Origin: an uncultured Hyphomicrobiales bacterium
GTDB lineage: Bacteria; Pseudomonadota; Alphaproteobacteria; Rhizobiales; Beijerinckiaceae
Length of the DNA stretch: 13,295 nucleotides
Assembly (NCBI GenBank): GCA_903918155.1
Contig: CAIXDD010000181.1
Span: forward strand, 1-13,295
Direction of reading: 5' to 3'
This document shows, in pieces, positions 1 to 4,822 of the stretch (position 1 is the stretch's first letter; each line of letters opens with the position of its first letter). Under the pieces are notes generated by a model. It was not told the origin of the DNA. It saw only the letters and a program-made list of their open reading frames with translations, and did no database searches. The translations under genes and the position numbers were made by a program.

Positions 1-369
1 CGGCGCGGGCTTGCCCGTTTCGGTTTTGCCCGGTTCGGTTTTGCCCGGTTCGGTTTTGCCCGCGTCGGATTTGGCGGCTTCGGGTTTGCCCAATTGTTCG
101 AGGCGCAGGCGCGCGGCTTCGCGCCGCGGCTCCAGCGCGCGCAGAATGTCCTCGATCTCCTCGGCCACGGGCTCGGCGTCCGCGCGCAGCGCCTGCAAGG
201 CGGCGTCCGACAGCTCCTTGCGCTCCAGCGCGCGTTCGATGCGCTCCAGCGCGGCGCGCGCGCCGTCGAGGCGTTGGGCCTCCCCGTTTTGCGCGAAGGC
301 CGCGCAGGCGAGGCCCGCCCAGACGACGAGGCCGGACAGGACGAGGCGGATCGGGCGCATTGGGCGCAT
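1..369 (-). CDS. Probable mechanosensitive ion channel (DUF3772-type), N-terminal part only
   Basis: The first 123 codons of a minus-strand gene are present; the rest lies beyond the left edge. I chose the ATG at 369 (a second in-frame ATG is at 360) because a GGAG lies 9 nt upstream. The product opens with a signal peptide (about residues 1-26, ending AFA before Gln27). A charged alpha-helical, coiled-coil-like segment follows at about 32-95, with the pattern L-x2-IE-x-AL, LSD-x2-L-x-ALR, and LEPR-x-EA-x-RL-x-QLG. This resembles the periplasmic DUF3772 region found in front of MscS-type channels of Hyphomicrobiales. The family assignment is from memory, and no channel domain is visible here. 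Residues of about 96-120 form a Lys/Glu/Pro/Gly repeat linker. The gene follows epmB on the same strand after 68 bp, so co-transcription is possible but unproven. It could instead be another periplasmic coiled-coil protein. Confidence 0.6.
   Translation of the reverse strand, partial: MRPMRPIRLVLSGLVVWAGLACAAFAQNGEAQRLDGARAALERIERALERKELSDAALQALRADAEPVAEEIEDILRALEPRREAARLRLEQLGKPEAAKSDAGKTEPGKTEPGKTETGKPAP
11..85. repeat. 15-bp tandem repeat inside the channel-like gene
   Basis: On the plus strand, units of the form ttgcccggttcggtt start at 11, 26 and 41; the last two are identical and the first differs at one base. More diverged copies start at 56 and 71. The period is a multiple of three, so the reading frame of the minus-strand gene is kept and each unit encodes a GKTEP-like pentapeptide. 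It is a hydrophilic, probably disordered linker after the coiled-coil segment, and its copy number is likely to vary between strains. Confidence 0.85.
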
Positions 370-437
370 GGCGCGCTGCTCCAGCGAAGGTTGATGCGAA
401 TCAGGCCGGCAGCATAGCGGAGGCGCGGGCGCCGCGG

Positions 438-1499
438 TCAGACGGGATCTTCATAATCATGCGCGCCGCCGCGGAAATCGGTCACGCGCCAGCGGCCCTC
501 GCCCAAGGGCTCGGCGGCGGAGGCGGCGACGGGCGCCTTGCCGAAGCCGCCGGGCGCGTCCAGCACATAGTCGGGCTGGCACAGGCCCGACAGGCGCCCG
601 CGCAGGGCGGCGACGATCTCGCGTCCGCGCGCAAGGTCCACGCGCAGATGGGCGGTGCCGGGCGCAAGATCGGCGTGATGCAGGTAATAGGGCTTCACGC
701 GGCTTTCCACGAAAGCGCGCATCAACGCGCCCAAAACGTCGGGATCGTCGTTGACGCCCTTGAGCAGGACGGTCTGGCTCACCATCGGCACGCCCGCGTC
801 CACGAGCCGCGCGCAGGCGGCGCGCGCGGCCGGCGTCAATTCGCGGGGGTGGTTGGCGTGCAGCGCCACATAGACGCTGCGGCCGAAGGATTTCAGCGCC
901 GCGATCATCGCCGCGTCGATGCGCTCGGGCGCGACGGCGGGCACGCGCGTGTGCACGCGCATCACCTGCACATGGGCGATGTCGCCCAGCCCGCGCGCGA
1001 CCTCCTGCAGCCGGCGCGGCGACATGGCGAGCGGATCGCCGCCGGTGAGGATCGCCTCCCACACGCGCGCATCGGCGCGGATATAGGCGAGCGCGCGCGC
1101 AAGCGCCTCCGGCGACAGGGCCTCTCCGCCCGGTCCCACGCTTTCGCGGCGAAAGCAGAAACGGCAATAGACGGGGCAGGCGTGCAGCAGTTTCAGGAGC
1201 ACGCGGTCGGGATAGCGATGGACGATCCCCTCCACCGGCGAATGGGCCGCGTCGCCGATCGGATCGGGGCGTTCCTGCGCGCGCGTCTCCAGCTCGCGCG
1301 GATCGGGCACGAATTGGCGGGCGATCGGATCGTCGGGATCGTCGGGATCGACGAGCTGGGCCATGGCGGGCGTGACGGCCATGGCGTAGCGCGCCGTCAC
1401 AGCCTCCAGCGCCGGCGCGCGGGCGGGCGCGAGAAGGCCGGCCTCGACAAGCTCCGCCGGGCTGCGGATGGGTTTGGGCGGGGCGGGATCGTCGCGCAT
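438..1499 (-). CDS. epmB: EF-P beta-lysylation protein EpmB (lysine 2,3-aminomutase-like radical SAM enzyme)
   Basis: This 353-residue protein belongs to the lysine 2,3-aminomutase family. EpmB converts (S)-alpha-lysine to (R)-beta-lysine, which EpmA attaches to EF-P in the cytosol. The radical SAM [4Fe-4S] motif CxxxCxxC is at Cys108, Cys112 and Cys115 (ACPVYCRFCFRR). TGGDPL at about 152-157 fits the SAM-binding strand, and PGGFGK near the C-terminus places the PLP-binding lysine at Lys321. Length is close to E. coli EpmB (about 340). The family alone could also mean a free lysine 2,3-aminomutase (KamA), but epmA and efp lie within 2 kb, which favours EpmB. The start at ATG 1499 lacks a clear Shine-Dalgarno and the frame stays open upstream. 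The residues after Met1 (a helix with SPAELVEAGLL) match usual EpmB N-termini, so this start is preferred. Confidence 0.87.
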   Translation of the reverse strand: MRDDPAPPKPIRSPAELVEAGLLAPARAPALEAVTARYAMAVTPAMAQLVDPDDPDDPIARQFVPDPRELETRAQERPDPIGDAAHSPVEGIVHRYPDRVLLKLLHACPVYCRFCFRRESVGPGGEALSPEALARALAYIRADARVWEAILTGGDPLAMSPRRLQEVARGLGDIAHVQVMRVHTRVPAVAPERIDAAMIAALKSFGRSVYVALHANHPRELTPAARAACARLVDAGVPMVSQTVLLKGVNDDPDVLGALMRAFVESRVKPYYLHHADLAPGTAHLRVDLARGREIVAALRGRLSGLCQPDYVLDAPGGFGKAPVAASAAEPLGEGRWRVTDFRGGAHDYEDPV

Positions 1500-1513
1500 G
1501 AGGCTGCTTAGGC

Positions 1514-1525
1514 CCCCGCGCGGGG
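1514..1525. other. Perfect 12-bp GC palindrome between divergent genes
   Basis: The sequence CCCCGCGCGGGG reads identically on both strands. It lies in the 97-bp gap between the divergent starts of epmB and the small membrane protein gene. It could be an operator or simply a chance product of high GC. No convincing -35/-10 pair was found in this gap. Confidence 0.3.
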
Positions 1526-1596
1526 TCTGGCAAACCTTCCCGCAGGCGGAACGGGGAGGCGCGCGCCGGGTTGGTCCGGCTTGAAGGCGGAGACCC

Positions 1597-1908
1597 ATGA
1601 TGAGCGATTTCAATCCCGACCGCCGACCCGATCCCCGCGTCCGCGTCACGCCTGCGCAGGCGCGGCAAGGCCTGCAGGGCCGCCGGGGGCTCTATATCCT
1701 GATCGCTGGGCTCGCTCTGGTCCTGCTGGCCTGGGGGGCGATGGAGCTTTATCCGCGCGGCTCCAGCCGCACGGCCTCGGGCGCAGGCCCAACCGAGCGC
1801 GTCGCGCCGGCCGATCCGCAAAGCACCGGCTCGCTTCCCGCCGCGCCGACGCCGGCTCCGCGCGCGCCCTCGGGCCAGCCGCCGGCGCCGAGCGAGGGCG
1901 CGCGGTGA
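1597..1908 (+). CDS. Small single-pass membrane protein of unknown function
   Basis: I do not recognise a named family. The 103-residue product has an Arg-rich N-terminus (about 1-30, including RRPDPRVR and QGRRG) and one hydrophobic transmembrane helix (about 31-48, GLYILIAGLALVLLAWG). A Pro/Ala/Ser-rich tail of about 50 residues follows. By the positive-inside rule the tail should face the periplasm. A GGAG lies 4 nt before the ATG at 1597 and 7 nt before a second ATG at 1600. The second ATG has the better spacing, so the protein may be 102 residues. The gene sits between epmB (divergent) and epmA (convergent, 21 bp between the two stop codons), the only non-EF-P gene inside this cluster. 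The good ribosome site and the clean TM plus tail layout argue that it is real, but no function follows from the sequence. Confidence 0.7.
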   Translation: MMSDFNPDRRPDPRVRVTPAQARQGLQGRRGLYILIAGLALVLLAWGAMELYPRGSSRTASGAGPTERVAPADPQSTGSLPAAPTPAPRAPSGQPPAPSEGAR

Positions 1909-1929
1909 ATTTCGCCCGGTGGTCGGGGA

Positions 1930-3024
1930 TCAGCCCGGCGTCCACATGACGCGGGCGACGTCGCCTGCGCCGGTGGCGAGCATGACGACGCGGTCGGCGC
2001 CCAGCGCGACGCCGCTGGCTTGCGGCATGCAGGCGAGGGCGGCGAGGAAATCCTCGTCGAGGGGATAGCGCTCGCCGAACAGGCGCTCGCGTTCGTCCAT
2101 CTCCGCCTCGAAACGGGCGCGCTGCTCCTGCGCGTCGGTGAGTTCGCCGAAAGCGTTGGCGATCTCCACGCCGCAGGCGTAGATCTCGAATCGCTCTGCG
2201 ACGCAGGGGTTTTCCGCATGGCGGCGCGCGAGCGCGGCCTCCGAGGCCGGATAATCGTCCAGCGCGGTCATGCGGCCCATGCCCAGTTTCGGCTCCACGC
2301 GGTCGCTGAGGATCTTGCTGAACAGGTCCGACCAGGAATCGTCCGCGCGCACGCGCAGGCCGATCCGCGCCGCCATGGCCGCGAGCGCGTCGCGGTCGTT
2401 GGCGCCGTCGGGCCGCAGCGTGGCGGCGAGATCGACGTCGGCATAGCGCGCGAAAGCCGCGCAGGTCGTCAGCCGTTCGGGCGGGGCGAAGGGATCGCAG
2501 GTCGCGCCGCGATGGACGAAGGCGACGGCACCCGCCGCCTGCGCCGCCAGCGCGCACAGGGCGGCCGCGTCGTCGATGAGGTCGCGATAGGGCGCGCCGA
2601 CGCGATACCATTCCAGCATCGTGAATTCGGGCTGGTGCAAGGGCCCGCGCTCGCCGTTGCGGAACACATGGCCCAGCGCGAAGAGGCGCGTCTCGCCGGC
2701 GGCGAGCAGTTTCTTGCAGGCGAATTCGGGCGAGGCGTGCAGATACAGGCGCCGGCGGGCGCCGTCCTGCGCCACGAAATCGGTCGCGAAGGCCGCGATA
2801 TGGGCCTCATTGCCGGGCGAGACCTGCAAGGCGTTGGGGTCGACTTCGAGGAAGTCCCTGTTCGCGAACCAGTTTCGCCAGGCCGCAAAGGTCCGCGCGC
2901 GCGCCAGCAGCAGCGGGCGGCGGTCTTCGTGGGCGTCGCGCGCCCAGAAGGGGCTCGCCGCCGCAGGCGCAGCGGGGCGCGAGGGGGCGAGCGGGGCGGC
3001 GGGAGGATGGATACGGCTGGCCAT
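1930..3024 (-). CDS. epmA: EF-P--lysine ligase EpmA (class II lysyl-tRNA synthetase paralogue)
   Basis: This 364-residue protein matches EpmA (GenX/PoxA/YjeA), a LysRS-like enzyme without the anticodon-binding domain. It activates (R)-beta-lysine with ATP and transfers it to the conserved lysine of EF-P. Visible family signatures include DFLEVDPNALQVSPGNEAH (about 58-75), SPEFACKKLLAAG (98-110), class II motif 2 (FRNGERGPLHQPEFTMLEWYR, about 121-141), and VAERFEIYACGVEIANAFGEL (275-295). Class II motif 3 is SGVALGADRVVMLATG (337-352). E. coli EpmA is about 325 residues; the surplus here is mainly an N-terminal Pro/Ala-rich leader of about 25 residues, so the true start could be slightly downstream of ATG 3024. 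No good Shine-Dalgarno is seen before 3024. The gene is divergent from its substrate gene efp (117 bp apart) and convergent with the small membrane protein gene. Confidence 0.92.
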   Translation of the reverse strand: MASRIHPPAAPLAPSRPAAPAAASPFWARDAHEDRRPLLLARARTFAAWRNWFANRDFLEVDPNALQVSPGNEAHIAAFATDFVAQDGARRRLYLHASPEFACKKLLAAGETRLFALGHVFRNGERGPLHQPEFTMLEWYRVGAPYRDLIDDAAALCALAAQAAGAVAFVHRGATCDPFAPPERLTTCAAFARYADVDLAATLRPDGANDRDALAAMAARIGLRVRADDSWSDLFSKILSDRVEPKLGMGRMTALDDYPASEAALARRHAENPCVAERFEIYACGVEIANAFGELTDAQEQRARFEAEMDERERLFGERYPLDEDFLAALACMPQASGVALGADRVVMLATGAGDVARVMWTPG

Positions 3025-3110
3025 TCGCGCGTGAATCGGTATTGTGCGCCCGAAATCCGCCGGGCGCGCGCAGTCGAGCGCAGGTCTTAAGCCGCGTCGC
3101 CCCCGCAGAT

Positions 3111-3144
3111 CAAGGTCAGAACCCGTGCAAGGACAGAACCCGTG
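3111..3144 (+). repeat. 17-bp tandem duplication covering the efp ribosome site and start codon
   Basis: caaggtcagaacccgtg (3111-3127) is followed directly by caaggacagaacccgtg (3128-3144), one mismatch in 17. Each copy holds an AAGG-type Shine-Dalgarno and, 8-9 nt later, a GTG. The second copy supplies the efp start at 3142. The first creates an alternative start at 3125 in another frame, because 17 is not a multiple of three. Confidence 0.9.
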
Positions 3145-3145
3145 A
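3125..3145 (+). CDS. Putative six-codon leader frame overlapping the efp start
   Basis: Starting at the duplicated GTG, the frame reads GTG CAA GGA CAG AAC CCG TGA (peptide M-Q-G-Q-N-P). Its TGA (3143-3145) overlaps the efp GTG (3142-3144) in a GTGA arrangement typical of translational coupling. It has its own AAGG upstream at 3112-3115. Whether ribosomes use it is unknown; it may be only a by-product of the duplication. Confidence 0.3.
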   Translation: MQGQNP

Positions 3146-3711
3146 AAGTGATCGCCAGCTCCATCCGCAAGGGCAATATCATCGAGCGCGAGGACGGCCA
3201 GCTCTACGCCGTTCTTTCCGCGGAAAGCTTCCATCCCGGCAAGGGCACGCCCACGACGCAGATCGACATGCGCCGCATCTCCGACGGCGTGAAAGTGTCC
3301 GACCGCTACAAGACGACCGAACAGGTCGAGCGCGCCTATGTGGAGGATCGCGACTACGAATTCCTCTATCAGGACGCCGAAGGCCATCATTTCATGAATC
3401 AGGAGACCTTCGACCAGGTGCAGGTCTCCGCCGACGTTCTGGGCGACGGCGCGCAATATCTCCAGGAAGGCATGAAGGTCATGCTGAGCGTGTTCAACGG
3501 CGTGCCCGTGGCCGTGCAGCTGCCCCAGCGCGTCACCTTCGAGGTCGTGGAGACCGAGCCGGCCATGAAGGGCCAGACCGCCTCCTCCTCCTACAAGCCG
3601 GCCACGCTCTCCAACGGCGCCCGGTGCATGGTGCCGCCCCATATCAGCCCCGGCACGCGCATCGTCATCCAGACCGAAGACGGCAGCTATGTGGAGCGCG
3701 CGAAGGACTGA
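3142..3711 (+). CDS. efp: Translation elongation factor P
   Basis: This 189-residue EF-P (E. coli 188) has the KOW-like N-domain followed by two OB-fold domains. EF-P binds ribosomes stalled on polyproline stretches, between the P and E sites, and promotes peptide bond formation. The modification loop reads SFHPGKGTP with the acceptor at Lys34, the same position E. coli EpmA modifies, which agrees with epmA and epmB alongside. The C-terminal OB domain has the usual ending (PPHISPGTRIVIQTEDGSY). The start is GTG 3142 with AAGGA at 3129-3133, 8 nt upstream. The next Met is well inside the domain. The start region is the second half of a 17-bp tandem duplication. The gene is divergent from epmA and followed by an intrinsic terminator. 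No EpmC-like hydroxylase gene is visible. Confidence 0.97.
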   Translation: MKVIASSIRKGNIIEREDGQLYAVLSAESFHPGKGTPTTQIDMRRISDGVKVSDRYKTTEQVERAYVEDRDYEFLYQDAEGHHFMNQETFDQVQVSADVLGDGAQYLQEGMKVMLSVFNGVPVAVQLPQRVTFEVVETEPAMKGQTASSSYKPATLSNGARCMVPPHISPGTRIVIQTEDGSYVERAKD

Positions 3712-3744
3712 GCCCTCGGCCTCAGACCTGCGCCGCCGCTTTCG

Positions 3745-3775
3745 CGCCCTTCCGCCCTGCGGGAGGGCGTTTTCC
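3745..3775 (+). terminator. Rho-independent terminator after efp
   Basis: An 11-bp stem has left arm CGCCCTTCCGC (3745-3755), loop CCT, and right arm GCGGGAGGGCG (3759-3769). All pairs are Watson-Crick apart from one G-U. It is followed at once by TTTTCC. It begins 33 nt after the efp stop and precedes the bcsS regulatory region, insulating the two. Confidence 0.8.
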
Positions 3776-3790
3776 TTGGCGGCTGCGCCC

Positions 3791-3806
3791 TTAACTCGGA
3801 CTTAAC
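3791..3806 (+). promoter_or_regulatory. CtrA-type box 1 upstream of bcsS (TTAA-N7-TTAAC)
   Basis: TTAA at 3791-3794, seven bases (CTCGGAC), then TTAAC at 3802-3806 match the full alphaproteobacterial CtrA consensus. A further TTAA follows at 3808-3811. TTAA is rare in this GC-rich window, and four copies lie within 45 bp here. The box is about 135 bp upstream of the bcsS ATG and only 15 bp beyond the efp terminator, so it belongs to bcsS. Binding by CtrA is inferred. Confidence 0.65.
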
Positions 3807-3831
3807 TTTAACGCCTCGTCGCCGCATTGAT

Positions 3832-3846
3832 TTAACTTCGACGTAA
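3832..3846 (+). promoter_or_regulatory. CtrA-type box 2 upstream of bcsS (TTAA-N7-GTAA)
   Basis: TTAA at 3832-3835, seven bases (CTTCGAC), then GTAA at 3843-3846 match seven of eight consensus positions with exact spacing. It lies 30 bp downstream of the end of TTAA at 3802. A pair of boxes this close would suit cooperative binding. No confident -10 element was identified, so I cannot say whether CtrA would activate or repress. Confidence 0.5.
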
Positions 3847-3939
3847 GCGTGCGGGCGCAGCCTCTCCCATGGGAAAGCCGAAGCAGGTCCGCGGCCCGTT
3901 GGGGGTCGCAGGGTTCGGCGGCCCGCGGGAATTTCGATC

Positions 3940-4686
3940 ATGCGTTTGCGTTCGCCACCCTGCCTCTTTTTCGGGGCGCTTCTGATGGGCTCGCCGGCCC
4001 ATGCGGCCGATTGGTACACCGGCGCGGCCAATCGCTCGGCCCCGCGGCCCAGCGCCGCCTTCGATCTCTCGCTGTCGGGCACCACGCAAGCCTCCATCCA
4101 TGGCGTGGGCATCGGCACGTTCACGCCCTATGGCTTCCTCGACCAGAGCGGGATGCGCCTGCGCCTGTCGGCGACGATCGGCACGTTCAGCTACCTGTCG
4201 ACGGTGGAGGGCGTGGGCGAGGTGCGCGGCGACCAGGGCATCATCACGATGTTGGGCGGCTATGAATGGGTGAACCCCACGATGACCGCCTCGGTCTATG
4301 GCGGCCTGGACGTCTGGCGCAACGTCTTCGACAAATACGATCCCTCGAACGCCACGGGCGGCACGACCATGGGCTTCAAGCTCGCCGCCGACGTCTATGT
4401 GAATCCCACCCGCTTCACGATGGCCTCGGCCAACGTCACCTTCTCCACCGCCCACCAGAGCTATTACGGACGCTTCAAGGTGGGCATGGCGGTGACGGAG
4501 AAGGTCTTTCTCGGACCCGAGCTGGTCGCCATCGGCGACAGTTTCAGCCAGCAATACCGCCTCGGCGCCCATGTCTCCGGCTTCAGGATCGGCCCGCTGC
4601 AGTTTGGAATCGCCGGCGGCTACATGAGCGACCGCATCCGCGGCTCCGGCGGCTACGGCACGTTCGACACGCGCCTCACCTTCTGA
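3940..4686 (+). CDS. bcsS: Cellulose biosynthesis protein BcsS (predicted outer-membrane barrel)
   Basis: The 248-residue product has a signal peptide (about 1-22, SPAHA before ADWYTG). The rest is made of short amphipathic beta strands rich in Gly, Tyr and Phe, ending in RLTF. A terminal Phe is typical of outer-membrane barrels. It resembles the BcsS family, found beside bcsA in Hyphomicrobiales and of unknown mechanism; the call rests on sequence character and position. Landmarks include IGTFSYLSTVEGVGEVRGD (about 86-104), GGYEWVNPTM (106-115), and FKLAADVYVNPTRF (147-160). The start at ATG 3940 has a GGGA at 3927-3930. It has its own upstream region with CtrA-type boxes and is separated from bcsA by 136 bp with AT-rich DNA, so it is probably a separate transcription unit. 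A role as cellulose exit pore or surface anchor is inference. Confidence 0.78.
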   Translation: MRLRSPPCLFFGALLMGSPAHAADWYTGAANRSAPRPSAAFDLSLSGTTQASIHGVGIGTFTPYGFLDQSGMRLRLSATIGTFSYLSTVEGVGEVRGDQGIITMLGGYEWVNPTMTASVYGGLDVWRNVFDKYDPSNATGGTTMGFKLAADVYVNPTRFTMASANVTFSTAHQSYYGRFKVGMAVTEKVFLGPELVAIGDSFSQQYRLGAHVSGFRIGPLQFGIAGGYMSDRIRGSGGYGTFDTRLTF

Positions 4687-4730
4687 CGCGCCGGGGCGCG
4701 GCGTTTCCCTTTCGTCAACCATGACGCCGC

Positions 4731-4782
4731 GTCGATTTGGAAATTTTTCACTGAGTGCTTAGTCTTAACCATATTCAAACTC
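4731..4782 (+). promoter_or_regulatory. AT-rich probable promoter region of bcsA with TTAACCAT half-site
   Basis: The 136-bp gap before bcsA contains an AT-rich stretch unlike its surroundings. Within it TTAACCAT starts at 4765. This is a common CtrA half-site form, but at N7 spacing the second half is CAAA, matching only two of four bases. A CATATT at 4770-4775 could serve as a -10, but no good -35 lies at the right distance. Confidence 0.4.
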
Positions 4783-4822
4783 CCCCTCGCGTAGCGTCAA
4801 TGCGTTCTTTGAGGTTGTTTTC

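Noticed and set aside
3025..3141. Search for promoters in the epmA-efp divergent gap
   Set aside because: No convincing -35/-10 pair was seen on either strand. The CTTAAG palindrome near 3096 is too short to call an operator.
3869..3985. 38-codon frame starting at ATG 3869 in the bcsS leader and overlapping the bcsS start
   Set aside because: There is no ribosome binding site before it and the peptide has no recognisable features. It was not strong enough to call a leader peptide.
4687..4700. CGCGC-CGGG-GCGCG hairpin just after the bcsS stop
   Set aside because: The stem is only 5 bp and no T-run follows directly (gcgtttccc), so it was not called a terminator.
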